This document shows, one piece after another, positions 1 through 9,172 of a DNA stretch of 64,000 nucleotides. The translations under genes and the position numbers were made by a program. The stretch comes from Microbacterium sp. 4R-513 (GTDB lineage: Bacteria; Actinomycetota; Actinomycetes; Actinomycetales; Microbacteriaceae): assembly GCF_011046485.1 (NCBI RefSeq), contig NZ_CP049256.1:2852001-2916000 (forward strand). The letters run 5' to 3'. Within the stretch, counting starts at the first letter, position 1, and every line of letters starts with the position of its first letter. A model generated the notes under the pieces. The model ran no database searches. It saw nothing but the letters and a program-made list of their open reading frames with translations, and was not told where the DNA came from.

Positions 1-1
1 T

Positions 2-1606
2 CGGCTCCTGTCGGGCGACGTCGGCTTCGGCAAGACCGAGGTCGCGGTCCGGGCCGCCTTCAAGGCGATCCAGGACGGCAAGCAGGTCGCGATGCTCGTG
101 CCTACGACGCTCCTCGTCAAGCAGCACCTCGAGACCTTCACCGAGCGCTTCGCGGGGTTCCCCGTCAAGGTCAAGGCCCTGTCCCGCTTCCAGACCGACA
201 AGCAGGCGCGCGAGGTCGTCGCGGGCCTGGGAGACGGCACTGTCGACATGGTGATCGGCACGCACCGGATCCTCACCGAGAAGGTGCTCTTCAAAGACCT
301 CGGGCTGCTCATCGTCGACGAGGAGCAGCGCTTCGGCGTCGAGCACAAGGACCAGCTGAAGAAGCTCAAGACGAACGTCGACATCCTGGCGATGAGTGCG
401 ACGCCCATCCCGCGGACGCTCGAGATGGCCGTCACCGGCATCCGCGAGATGTCGACGCTGCAGACCCCGCCCGAGGACCGGCACCCGATCCTCTCGTACG
501 TCGGCCCGCGCAACGACAAGCAGATCGCGGCCGCGATCCGGCGGGAGCTGCTTCGGGAGGGCCAGGTCTTCTTCGTGCACAACCGCGTGCAGTCGATCCA
601 GCGCGTCGCGGCGGAGCTCTCGGAACTCGTGCCCGAGGCGCGCATCGCCGTCGCGCACGGGCAGATGGGGGAGCACGCGCTCGAAGAGGTCGTCGATGCG
701 TTCTGGGAGCGCAGATCCGACGTCCTCGTCTGCACGACGATCGTCGAGACCGGGCTCGACATCTCGAACGCGAACACCATCATCATCGACCGCGCCGACA
801 AGTACGGGCTGAGCCAGCTGCACCAGCTGCGCGGCCGGGTGGGTCGCGCCCGCGAGCGGGCGTACGCCTACTTCCTCTACGACGAGCAGAAGCCGCTGTC
901 CGAGACCGCGGCCGACCGCCTCGAGACGATCGCGGTCAACAACGACCTGGGCAGCGGCATGCAGGTCGCGCTGAAAGACCTGGAGCTGCGCGGGGCGGGC
1001 AATCTGCTCGGCGCCGAGCAGGCCGGCCATATCGCGGGGGTCGGCTTCGACCTCTACCTCCGCATGATCGGCGAGGCCGTCTCGGCATTCCGCGGCGACG
1101 AGGTCGAGGGTCCGGCCGAGCTGCGGCTCGAGCTCCCCGTGCAGGCGCGGATCCCCGAGTCGTACATCGACAGCGAGCGGCTGCGCCTCGAGGCGTACCA
1201 GAAGCTCTCGGCCGCGGCATCCGTCACGGCGAAGCCCGACGCGATCGACCTCGTGATCGACGAGCTTCGCGACCGCTACGGCGATCCGCCCGCCGAGGTG
1301 GAGGGTCTCGTCGCCGTCGCACGGCTGCGCCGGCGGGCGGCGCAGGCGGGGCTCGCCGACGTCGTGGCGATGGGTCCGAACCTGCGCGTCGCGCCGGCAA
1401 ACCTGCCTGACTCGATGCGCGTGCGTCTGCAGCGCCTGCACCCGAAGGCCAAGCTGCTCTCGGGCGGCGAGGCCCTCGTGGTGCCGCTGCCGACGGCCGG
1501 TGGCGAGCCGAGGACGGATGCCGAGCTGATCGCCTGGGTCGGCCAGCTCATCGATCAGCTGTGGCCGGAGCGGGTCGCCGAACCCGAGACCGCGTCGACC
1601 GCCTGA
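2..1606 (+). CDS. mfd: Transcription-repair coupling factor Mfd (3' part)
   Basis: C-terminal part of Mfd; the gene runs in from the left edge. Mfd is a DNA translocase that dislodges RNA polymerase stalled at template damage and recruits UvrA. The frame opens inside the Walker A loop ([10 protein letters not shown], bases 14-43). It continues through superfamily 2 helicase motifs: [11 protein letters not shown] from about base 317, [11 protein letters not shown], and [14 protein letters not shown] near 836. It ends with the TRCF C-terminal autoinhibitory domain. About 534 residues are present of a protein usually near 1200. The stop is TGA at 1604-1606. Identification rests on these motifs and is secure; only the N-terminal UvrB-like and RNAP-binding modules are missing, because of the window edge. 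Confidence 0.97.
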   Translation, partial: RLLSGDVGFGKTEVAVRAAFKAIQDGKQVAMLVPTTLLVKQHLETFTERFAGFPVKVKALSRFQTDKQAREVVAGLGDGTVDMVIGTHRILTEKVLFKDLGLLIVDEEQRFGVEHKDQLKKLKTNVDILAMSATPIPRTLEMAVTGIREMSTLQTPPEDRHPILSYVGPRNDKQIAAAIRRELLREGQVFFVHNRVQSIQRVAAELSELVPEARIAVAHGQMGEHALEEVVDAFWERRSDVLVCTTIVETGLDISNANTIIIDRADKYGLSQLHQLRGRVGRARERAYAYFLYDEQKPLSETAADRLETIAVNNDLGSGMQVALKDLELRGAGNLLGAEQAGHIAGVGFDLYLRMIGEAVSAFRGDEVEGPAELRLELPVQARIPESYIDSERLRLEAYQKLSAAASVTAKPDAIDLVIDELRDRYGDPPAEVEGLVAVARLRRRAAQAGLADVVAMGPNLRVAPANLPDSMRVRLQRLHPKAKLLSGGEALVVPLPTAGGEPRTDAELIAWVGQLIDQLWPERVAEPETASTA

Positions 1607-1629
1607 GCATCCGCTCGCTGCCGGTGCGA

Positions 1630-1647
1630 TCGCCCAAGGAAGGGCGA
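1630..1647 (+). terminator. Weak hairpin after mfd
   Basis: TCGCCC and GGGCGA pair over a 6-base loop, 24 bases after the mfd stop. There is no T-tract. It may help end mfd transcription, but the stem is short. Confidence 0.3.
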
Positions 1648-1797
1648 GCCGGTGCAGACGGCGGACCGAGGCGACTTCTCGGGGCCCCCGCCAGGTTGCC
1701 GGATCTGCGCACGCCGCGCGCGCCGGGATCGGTTTCGGTGATACTCCCGCGATTCCGCGGGCCGCGGCATCCCGGTTCCCGAAAACTCCGAAAAGGG

Positions 1798-1826
1798 TTG
1801 CGAGAGTCGAGCTGTTACCGATAACG
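1798..1826 (+). promoter_or_regulatory. Promoter with LacI-type operator for the large glycoside hydrolase
   Basis: A -35-like TTGCGA (1798-1803) stands 16 bases from a -10-like GATAAC (1820-1825). The palindrome-like tGTTACCGATAACg (1813-1826), with GTTA/TAAC arms around a CG centre, covers the -10. This is the form of LacI-family operators. A LacI regulator is encoded at 8091-9116 in the same locus, so repression of the hydrolase gene by steric block of this promoter is the natural reading. Function is inferred; the palindrome is seen directly. Confidence 0.6.
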
Positions 1827-1879
1827 TCCGAAGCTAGGCGATCGCTCACGGGCGAGCGACGCCTGAGAGGACAGACGAC

Positions 1880-4800
1880 GTGGACTGGAAGACTTCCCGC
1901 CATCGGACGCGTTCCGCGGTCGCCGTCATCGGCGCCGCAGCCGTCATCGGCAGCTGCGTGCTCGCCGTGCCGGCACAGGCTGCGAACGCCGACATCGGCT
2001 ACCCCACCTTCACGGGCAGCCCCACGCCGGTGCCGGCGACGGGGGTGAACTACACCCCGGGCAACCAGCTGCAGTCGATCTTGGATGCAGACCTCGCGGC
2101 GGGGGCCGGGGTCTCGCCGTCGAAGGACTTCTGGATCGACGGGATGCTCGCGCGCACCGGCACGGCCGGCAGCTTCGACGACACGAACCAGTGGCTGTTC
2201 AGCCGGGGTCGAGCCGCCTTCATGAAGACCCACACACCGGGAACCCTGGGCTTCCAGGGGCAGCTGGCCTACTGGGAGTCGATCGACAACCGCGGCGGCT
2301 ACACGATCACCGCGCAGGTCGGTGGAGCGAACGTCACCCTCACCGAAGATACGACCCAGCGCAAGCAGACGCCGAGCTATTGGCGGAGCGTCCACCGCAA
2401 CGCCGCGTCGGGCCTCGAGATCGTGCAGACGAAGTTCATCACCGACGCGAACGTCCTCGTGACCGACCTCGAGGTCAAGGCGACGGGCGCGGCGCAGACG
2501 GTGACTCTCCGCGCGGCATCCCCGTACGCGACGACCGCCGCCGGCGATGAGCTGACCGGCGTCGTGAACGCCCTCAACAACCTGACGACGATCTTCCCGC
2601 GCTTCTCGGGCGACGGGTTCGCGCGCAACGGCGCGGAGCTCACCCGTACGCTGTCGGTGCCCGCGGGCGGCAGCGTCACGACGAAGGTGCAGCTCGGTCT
2701 CGTCACGAACGAGATCCCCGCGTCCCGCACGGAGTACGACGCGTATCGCGCCGCCACGCCCGCGGCCGCATTCTCAACCCACGTCACGGCGTACAACCAG
2801 TGGTGGGCCGACAACATCCCCTACCTCGACACCCCCGAAGACAACATCGACAAGACGCTCTTCTACCGGTGGTGGCTGATGAGGTTCAACTACCTCGACG
2901 CCGACATCCCCGGGAACGACTACCAGTTCCCGACCTCGATGGAGGGCGTGCTCGGCTACAACAACGCCATCGTGCTGACCGCGGGCATGTTCATCGACGA
3001 CCTCAAGTACTTCCGCGATCCGATCTACTCCTACGGGCCGTGGGTCTCGGCGGGTGAGACGTCGAAGAGCTACAAGTACGTCGACAACCCCGGCGACCCC
3101 GCGAACTGGTCGAACAGCTACACGCAGTACATCTCCGAAGCCGCGTGGCGCTCCTACCAGCTGCACGGCGGACCTGCCGGCATCGCGGGCAACCTCGCCG
3201 AGTACGCGGAGTACGACGTCAAGGGTCTGCAGGACGCCTACGACCACAACGGCAACGGACTCATCGAGTACGACTGGGGCGCCATGACCGGGAACGACGC
3301 CGATGCGGTGTCGTTCGACTGGCGGGCGGGCAACATGGACCGCACCGAGAACGCCTACCTCTACTCGAACGCGAAGGCTTCGGCGGAGGCTTACCGCGTG
3401 GCGGGCAACACGGCCAAGGCGGACGAGATGGACGCCAAGGCGGAGTCCATCAAGCAGGCCGTCATCGACGTCCTGTGGAACCCCGACCGCAAGCTCCTCG
3501 AGCACCGCATGGCCACGGGCGACAAGGCCTTCAACCCGTGGAAGGAGATCAACAACTACTACCCCTTCACGGTCGGCCTCATGCCGAAGCCGGGCGACGC
3601 CGACTACGACGACGACTACGTGCAGGCCCTGCGCCTGTGGGCCGACGACAAGCAGTACCCGATCTTCCCCTTCTACACGGCGAACCAGGCGGACAAGGCC
3701 GAGGCCGCTGCCGCCGGCGACCCGGGGAGCAACAACTTCTCGGTCATCAACTCGACCGTGACCTTCCGGATGCTGAGCAGCGTCCTGCGCGACTACCCGA
3801 CGGATGCGATCGACGCCGAGTGGTACAAGAAGCTCCTCTACTGGAACGCGTGGGCGCACTACCAGAACGGCGGTGACAACCGCCTGCCCGATCAGAACGA
3901 GTTCTGGGCGGACGGCTCGGCCGACCCGCAGAAGATCGGGTACCGCTCCTGGATCCATCACACGATCCTCGGGGCGACGAACTTCACCATGATCGAGGAC
4001 GCGATGGGCCTGCGTCCGCGCAGCGACGCGAAGATCGAGCTCGACCCCATCGACATCGATTGGGATCACTTCACCGCGAACAACATCCGCTACCGCGACA
4101 AGGACCTCACCATCACGTGGGATCAGCCGGGCGGTGAGCGCTATTACGGCGACGCGGTGCCCGAGGGCTACTCCGTCTTCCTCGACGGCGAGCTCGCCTT
4201 CACCGTCGACGGACTCGGCAAGGTCGTCTACGACCCGGCGACGGGTCAGGTCGAGGCTGAGGACGGCCTCCAGGTGACCACGGAGAACGCCTCGTCGCTC
4301 GATGCGCCCGAGCAGGTCTCGTTCGGCGACGACGCGCGCGTCGTCGACCTCTTCGCCAAGGCCGGCACCGACATCTCGGCGCAGAGCGGCGGCAGCGCCG
4401 ACCTCGCGCAGGGGAAGACGGTCGCGGCGACGTTCTCGGCAGCGGGACGGGCTCCGGCGGCGGCCGTCAACGGCAACACGATCAACGAGCCCTTCTGGGG
4501 CACGGCTGGATCGCCGAACGCGAAGGACTCGATCACGGTCGAGCTGGGATCGCAGCAGACGTTCGACGACGTCCGGGTGTACTTCTACCGCACCTCGTCG
4601 TCGGCCACGGTCGCCGGTTACGCCGAGCCGTCGATGTACGCGCTCGAGTACCGCTCCGGCGGGCAGTGGAAGCCGGTGCCCTCGCAGGCGCGGACGCCCG
4701 CGACGCCGCGGGGCAACCTCAACCAGGTGCAGTTCCCCGAGGTGACGGGCGACGCCGTGCGCATCACGGCGACGCACGCCGCGGGCTTCAAGACGGGCGT

Positions 4801-7387
4801 CAAGGAGGTCCAGGTCTTCCACACGGGCGTCGATGCGCCGCCGAGCACGAACGCGGCCCCCCAGGTCGAGGCGTGGGTGAAGCCCGGTGTCTCCGTACCC
4901 GGTCAGGTCGACCTCGTCGGCACCACCAAGGACGACGGCCTGCCCGCGGGAACCCTCAGCTCGACGTGGAGCGTCGTCTCGGCGCCGGCAGGCGGCCTCG
5001 CGCTGTTCGACTCGCCGACGTCGGCGTCGACGATCGCGCGGTTCACGGCGGCCGGGCAATACGTCCTGCGCCTGACCGCGACCGACGGCGAACTCACGAC
5101 CTCGGTCGACGTCCCGGTGCAGGGCTCCACTCCGACGCAGGGCACGAACGTCGCGCCGTCTGCGACGCCGACCGCCGAGTACACGGCGAGCTGGAACAAC
5201 GTCAACGCCGTCAACGACGGCAAAGTCCTCCACTCGGGCGGTCAGCAGACCGACCTCTGGGGCACGTGGTCGGGCTCCCGCCCGGCGACCCGCTGGCTGC
5301 AGTACACGTGGGCGAACCCCGTCCGGGTGAACGGCGTCGAGGTCGCGTTCTGGGCGGACCAGACGAACGCGACGTCGGGTGCCGGCGTCAACGTCCCGAA
5401 GTCGTGGAAGGCGCAGTACTGGACGGGCACCGCTTGGGCTGACGTGACGGGCGCCGGCACGTACGGCGTCGCCCGCACGGCACCGAATGCCACCTCGTTC
5501 GACTCCGTCAAGACGACGCGCCTGCGGCTCGTGTTCAACGCCGCCGGTCCGGGCACCGGCGCGGACCCCTACGCCGGCATCGGCGTCAGTGAGTGGCGCG
5601 TGTTCGCCGAGGCGCCGAGCGCGATCGAGCCGATCGACGTCCGCACCTCTGTAGGCACCGTCCCCACGCTGCCCGAGCGGGTCGACGCGATCTACTCGGA
5701 CGGCAGCCGCAGCTCCGAGCTGGTGGCGTGGGGTCCGATCACGGCCGAGCAGGTCGCATCCGAGGGCAACTTCGATGTGGTCGGCATCGTCGCCGGCTCG
5801 GCGGTTCCGGCCAAGGCGACCGTCTGGGTGCGGGCGACCGCGCCGGGACAGATCAACCTGGTGGATGCTGTCGCGGTCAAGACCGCCGCGGGTGTCGCGC
5901 CGCAGCTGCCTGCCACGGTCGGCGTGCTGTTCAATGACGGCTCCCGTCAGGATCTGCCGGTCACCTGGGATGCGATCGCTCCGACGAAGTACGCGACCGA
6001 CGGCCAGTTCACGGCGTCGGGCACGGTGCAGACGAGCATCGCGGGCAACAAGGCCGCGACGGCGACCGTCACGGTCGGCACGGGCGGCACGGGAGGCGCC
6101 GACACGACCGCGCCCGTGGCATCCGTCGCCGTCTCGCCGGCAGCGCCGGCAGGGGGCTGGTACACCGGCGCCGTGCAGGTGACCGCGTCGGCGACGGACA
6201 ACCGCGACACGGCGCCCGCCATCCAGGTGTCGGTCGACGGCGGGGCCTTCACGGCCTACACGGCGCCCGTCTCGGTCACCGCCGACGGCGCGCACACCGT
6301 CCAGGTACGGGCGACCGACCAGGCCGGCAACGTCTCGCAGCTCGCTGCGGCGGAGTTCCGCATCGACGCCACGGCGCCGGCGGTCGCGCCGACGTCCGAC
6401 CCCGTCGCGCGCACCGTCAAGGCGACGGCGACGGATGCCGGATCCGGCCTCGACAAGATCGAGTACCGCGTCGGCGACGGCGAGTGGGCTGCCTACGACG
6501 GCACGATCCTCGTCGGCCTCGACGAGGTGACGGTGCAGCTGCGCGCCCGGGACAAGGCGGGCAACGTCTCGCCGGTCACGGACGTCGTCGTCCCGGCATC
6601 CGATGGCGACCACCGCCGGAACGTCGCGCTCATCGCGACCCCGACGGCGTCGTACACGGCGGGCTGGAACACCGTGAACGGCCTGAACGACGACGTCGAG
6701 CCGACCGCGTCGGGTGACGTCACCCCCAACGACAACGCGTTCGTCTGGGGGGCGTGGCCGCAGATCACCGACCAGTGGGTGCGCTACGACTGGGCCGAGC
6801 CGGTGACGGTCGACGCGGTCGAGGCCTACTTCATCCACAACCTCGATGCGAACGGCGCCGGAATCGCGGTGCCGAAGCAGTGGAAGGCGCAGTACCTCGA
6901 CACCGCGACCCAGCAGTGGGTCGACGTGACGCCCGCAGGTGACTACGGGGTCGCGCTCGACACGTTCAACGCCGTATCGTTCGAGCCGGTCACGACGACG
7001 GCCCTCCGCCTCGCTCTCACCGCGCAGGGCACGACCGAGGGGCAGGGCAGCCTCGGCATCAAGGAATGGCGTGTCTTCGAAGTGAGCGGCTCGCCCGACG
7101 CCTTTTACGTCGACGTCGCGGTGACGAGCCGCTGCGTCGCCGGCAAGTCGGTGCTCGTGACGACCGTCAAGAACCTCGACGATGTGCCGGTCGAGATCGA
7201 GGTGAAGACGCCGTACGGGTCGAAGACGATCGCCCAGCTCGCTCCGGGCAAGTCGTCGTCGCAGACCTTCACCACGCGGCTGAAGGATCTCCCCGCGGGG
7301 AGCCTCCAGGTGCTCGTGAGCGGTCAGGTCGACGGCAAGAGGGTGACCGACCAGCACGAGGCGGCCTTCCCGGCCGCCGGCTGCTGA
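1880..7387 (+). CDS. Secreted multidomain alpha/alpha-barrel glycoside hydrolase
   Basis: A 1835-residue exported enzyme. The GTG start is preceded by GAGAGGA (1865-1871). A signal peptide ends near AQA-AN (about residue 35). Residues about 40-300 form a beta-sandwich and about 305-715 an (alpha/alpha)6 catalytic-type region resembling the MGH1/GH63-like group, with acidic candidates in GNMDRTENAYLY and LPDQNEFWADG. Then follow three discoidin-like carbohydrate-binding modules (about 840-985, 1090-1245, 1576-1735), a PKD/Ig-like module (about 990-1080), two group 4 bacterial Ig-like domains (about 1247-1400) and OmpL47-type repeats (about 1405-1575). The last 96 residues are a Cys-bounded domain shared with the GH43 enzyme downstream. 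The neighbouring GH43 gene suggests a pentose-containing polymer as substrate, but neither CAZy family nor substrate can be fixed from sequence alone. Confidence 0.9.
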   Translation: MDWKTSRHRTRSAVAVIGAAAVIGSCVLAVPAQAANADIGYPTFTGSPTPVPATGVNYTPGNQLQSILDADLAAGAGVSPSKDFWIDGMLARTGTAGSFDDTNQWLFSRGRAAFMKTHTPGTLGFQGQLAYWESIDNRGGYTITAQVGGANVTLTEDTTQRKQTPSYWRSVHRNAASGLEIVQTKFITDANVLVTDLEVKATGAAQTVTLRAASPYATTAAGDELTGVVNALNNLTTIFPRFSGDGFARNGAELTRTLSVPAGGSVTTKVQLGLVTNEIPASRTEYDAYRAATPAAAFSTHVTAYNQWWADNIPYLDTPEDNIDKTLFYRWWLMRFNYLDADIPGNDYQFPTSMEGVLGYNNAIVLTAGMFIDDLKYFRDPIYSYGPWVSAGETSKSYKYVDNPGDPANWSNSYTQYISEAAWRSYQLHGGPAGIAGNLAEYAEYDVKGLQDAYDHNGNGLIEYDWGAMTGNDADAVSFDWRAGNMDRTENAYLYSNAKASAEAYRVAGNTAKADEMDAKAESIKQAVIDVLWNPDRKLLEHRMATGDKAFNPWKEINNYYPFTVGLMPKPGDADYDDDYVQALRLWADDKQYPIFPFYTANQADKAEAAAAGDPGSNNFSVINSTVTFRMLSSVLRDYPTDAIDAEWYKKLLYWNAWAHYQNGGDNRLPDQNEFWADGSADPQKIGYRSWIHHTILGATNFTMIEDAMGLRPRSDAKIELDPIDIDWDHFTANNIRYRDKDLTITWDQPGGERYYGDAVPEGYSVFLDGELAFTVDGLGKVVYDPATGQVEAEDGLQVTTENASSLDAPEQVSFGDDARVVDLFAKAGTDISAQSGGSADLAQGKTVAATFSAAGRAPAAAVNGNTINEPFWGTAGSPNAKDSITVELGSQQTFDDVRVYFYRTSSSATVAGYAEPSMYALEYRSGGQWKPVPSQARTPATPRGNLNQVQFPEVTGDAVRITATHAAGFKTGVKEVQVFHTGVDAPPSTNAAPQVEAWVKPGVSVPGQVDLVGTTKDDGLPAGTLSSTWSVVSAPAGGLALFDSPTSASTIARFTAAGQYVLRLTATDGELTTSVDVPVQGSTPTQGTNVAPSATPTAEYTASWNNVNAVNDGKVLHSGGQQTDLWGTWSGSRPATRWLQYTWANPVRVNGVEVAFWADQTNATSGAGVNVPKSWKAQYWTGTAWADVTGAGTYGVARTAPNATSFDSVKTTRLRLVFNAAGPGTGADPYAGIGVSEWRVFAEAPSAIEPIDVRTSVGTVPTLPERVDAIYSDGSRSSELVAWGPITAEQVASEGNFDVVGIVAGSAVPAKATVWVRATAPGQINLVDAVAVKTAAGVAPQLPATVGVLFNDGSRQDLPVTWDAIAPTKYATDGQFTASGTVQTSIAGNKAATATVTVGTGGTGGADTTAPVASVAVSPAAPAGGWYTGAVQVTASATDNRDTAPAIQVSVDGGAFTAYTAPVSVTADGAHTVQVRATDQAGNVSQLAAAEFRIDATAPAVAPTSDPVARTVKATATDAGSGLDKIEYRVGDGEWAAYDGTILVGLDEVTVQLRARDKAGNVSPVTDVVVPASDGDHRRNVALIATPTASYTAGWNTVNGLNDDVEPTASGDVTPNDNAFVWGAWPQITDQWVRYDWAEPVTVDAVEAYFIHNLDANGAGIAVPKQWKAQYLDTATQQWVDVTPAGDYGVALDTFNAVSFEPVTTTALRLALTAQGTTEGQGSLGIKEWRVFEVSGSPDAFYVDVAVTSRCVAGKSVLVTTVKNLDDVPVEIEVKTPYGSKTIAQLAPGKSSSQTFTTRLKDLPAGSLQVLVSGQVDGKRVTDQHEAAFPAAGC

Positions 7388-7392
7388 TGATC

Positions 7393-7425
7393 ACGGGGCG
7401 CCCGCCGCACGGGCGGGCGCCCCGT
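7393..7425 (+). terminator. Strong terminator-like hairpin
   Basis: A perfect 14-bp stem (7393-7406 with 7412-7425) over a 5-base loop starts 6 bases after the hydrolase stop. Position and strength fit a GC-rich actinobacterial terminator, though it has no T-tract. It would separate, or attenuate into, the three-gene unit that follows. Confidence 0.75.
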
Positions 7426-7458
7426 TCCGCCCCCGCACACCTCGAACGAGGAGACGAC

Positions 7459-8094
7459 ATGAGTCGCACCCTGCTCCGGCGGTCCGCCGCCGCCACGCTC
7501 ATCGCCGCGGCGCTCGCGGTCTTCGGCCCCGCAGCCCTCGCGTCGGCGGCGGGCCGGGCGGCGGACACACCTGTCCACGTGACGGATGCCGCAGGCTTCG
7601 CCGCGTTCACCGGACCGGGCCTCGGCGCGGACATCCGGACTGCGGATGCCGCGTCCCCTGCGGCCCTGTACGTCGGAGTGCGGCAGGCCGCCGTGGGCGA
7701 GGAGTTCCCCGTGGCGGTAGTCGGCGCCGCCGCGGGCAGCGTCTGGGAGGTCCACGTCGCGGGCGGCCCAGACGCCGCCGGAAGCCTGACGATCGGGGCG
7801 GACGGGACCGGCACGGCCGTCGTACGCGTGCCCTCCGGTACCGCGGGCGGCCCGGTCGAGGTGACCGCCGTGTCGGGCGGCGAGAGCCTGTCGACGACCC
7901 TCTCGGTCGCGGGCGACCCCGCGACGGTCGCGGATGCACCTGCCGCCCCTGCCGCCGCTGAGACGCCGGCGCCCGCTGCGGACCTCCCCGTCGGCGCACT
8001 CGTCGCGGGCGGCGCCGGCATCCTGCTCCTTGCCGGAGCCGCTGCCGCCGTGCCGCTCGCGATCCGCCGGCGACGCGAGCGGGCCGCCGCGTGA
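7459..8094 (+). CDS. Small secreted membrane-anchored protein
   Basis: A 211-residue protein of unknown function. ATG 7459 is chosen because GAGGAG lies 5-10 bases upstream and a clear signal peptide follows (MSRTLLRRSAAAT, then a hydrophobic run to about residue 33). An in-frame ATG at 7387 would put the signal peptide out of place. The middle (about 40-150) looks like one beta-rich extracellular domain. A Pro/Ala-rich linker (APAAPAAAETPAPAA) leads to a C-terminal membrane helix and an RRRRE tail. LPVGA before the helix only faintly resembles a sorting motif, so membrane anchoring is more likely than sortase attachment. Its stop overlaps the lacI start by 4 bases, tying it to the sugar locus. 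Confidence 0.8.
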   Translation: MSRTLLRRSAAATLIAAALAVFGPAALASAAGRAADTPVHVTDAAGFAAFTGPGLGADIRTADAASPAALYVGVRQAAVGEEFPVAVVGAAAGSVWEVHVAGGPDAAGSLTIGADGTGTAVVRVPSGTAGGPVEVTAVSGGESLSTTLSVAGDPATVADAPAAPAAAETPAPAADLPVGALVAGGAGILLLAGAAAAVPLAIRRRRERAAA

Positions 8095-9116
8095 CCGGCA
8101 CAGCGGAGCAGTCCCGGCGCGCGAGCATCTACGACGTCGCCCGGCTCGCCGGGGTCTCGCATACGACCGTCTCTCGCGTCCTCAACGACCACCCGCGCAC
8201 GCGCGAGTCGACGCGCCGCCGCGTCCTGGCCGCGATCGAGCAGACGAGCTACACGCCGAGCCTCATCGCCCGCGCCCTCGCGACACAGCGCACGATGCGC
8301 ATCGGAGTGCTCGTCGATAGCCCCGTCGAGCACGGGCCCAATACGACACTGCGTGCCTTCGAGACCGCAGCGCGCCGCGCGGGCTACTCCATCAGCTCCT
8401 TCTCGGTCACCGACGACGAGCACGCCGGGATGCATGACGCGGTCTCGGACCTCGTCATGCAGGGCGTCGACGGGCTCTGCGTCATCGCACCGCGCGAGTC
8501 GTCGCTCGCGATCCTGCGCCGCCAGGCGCCCGAACTCCCGGCCGTCGTCATCACCTCGGAGCCGCAGGACGGTCTCCGCGCCGCCGGCATCGACCAGCGC
8601 GAGGGTGCCATGCGCGCCGTGTCCCACCTCATCGACCTGGGACATCGGCGCATCCTCCATCTCGCCGGACCCGGGGGCTGGTTCGACGCGCGTGCCCGGC
8701 GCGAGGGGTGGGAGGACGCGCTCGCCGCCGCCGGCCTCGAGGCGATGCCGGCCGCGGAGGGCGACTGGACCTCCGACGCGGGGTACGCCTTCGGGCGGCT
8801 CTTCGAGCCCGGCGGCGCGACGGCCATCTTCGCCGCGAACGACCAGATGGCGCTCGGCGTCATCCGCGGGCTCAGCGAGCAGGGCCTCCGCGTGCCCGAC
8901 GATGTGAGCGTCGTGGGCTTCGACGACCTCCCTGACGCGCGGCACTTCCTCCCGCCGCTCACGACCGTCCGGCAGGACTTCGCCGAGCTCGGCTCCCTCG
9001 CCGTCCAGCTGCTCCTCGGCGCCCTCGAGCGCGACGTCGGGATCGCCCGTGCAGTCATCGAGCCCCGGCTCGTCGTGCGCGGCTCGACCGCCCGGCCACC
9101 GGCTGACACGCGGTGA
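8091..9116 (+). CDS. LacI-family transcriptional regulator
   Basis: 341 residues, normal for the family. The N-terminus holds the helix-turn-helix and hinge (YDVARLAGVSHTTVSRVLN, about 12-30). The rest is a periplasmic-binding-protein-like effector domain with the usual signatures (AIFAANDQMALGVIRGL, VSVVGFDDLPDARHFLPPL). The GTG start overlaps the previous stop (GTGA), and its own stop overlaps or nearly abuts the GH43 frame, so it is translated as part of the locus. The best candidate target is the palindrome at 1813-1826 upstream of the first hydrolase; no second copy was found. The likely effector is a sugar released by the two enzymes. Confidence 0.93.
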   Translation: MTGTAEQSRRASIYDVARLAGVSHTTVSRVLNDHPRTRESTRRRVLAAIEQTSYTPSLIARALATQRTMRIGVLVDSPVEHGPNTTLRAFETAARRAGYSISSFSVTDDEHAGMHDAVSDLVMQGVDGLCVIAPRESSLAILRRQAPELPAVVITSEPQDGLRAAGIDQREGAMRAVSHLIDLGHRRILHLAGPGGWFDARARREGWEDALAAAGLEAMPAAEGDWTSDAGYAFGRLFEPGGATAIFAANDQMALGVIRGLSEQGLRVPDDVSVVGFDDLPDARHFLPPLTTVRQDFAELGSLAVQLLLGALERDVGIARAVIEPRLVVRGSTARPPADTR

Positions 9117-9172
9117 GCCCCGCGGGCCGAGTCGCGGCATCCCACCCCCAACGCCCCACCAGAGAGGACATC

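Noticed and set aside
2774..7357. A very long open frame on the minus strand opposite the first hydrolase
   Set aside because: It is Arg/Asp/Val-rich with no domain, start site or family likeness; high GC leaves antisense frames open. The plus-strand protein explains the sequence.
7975..8094. LPxTG sortase substrate
   Set aside because: The only similar motif is LPVGA; no LPxTG or LAxTG precedes the C-terminal helix.
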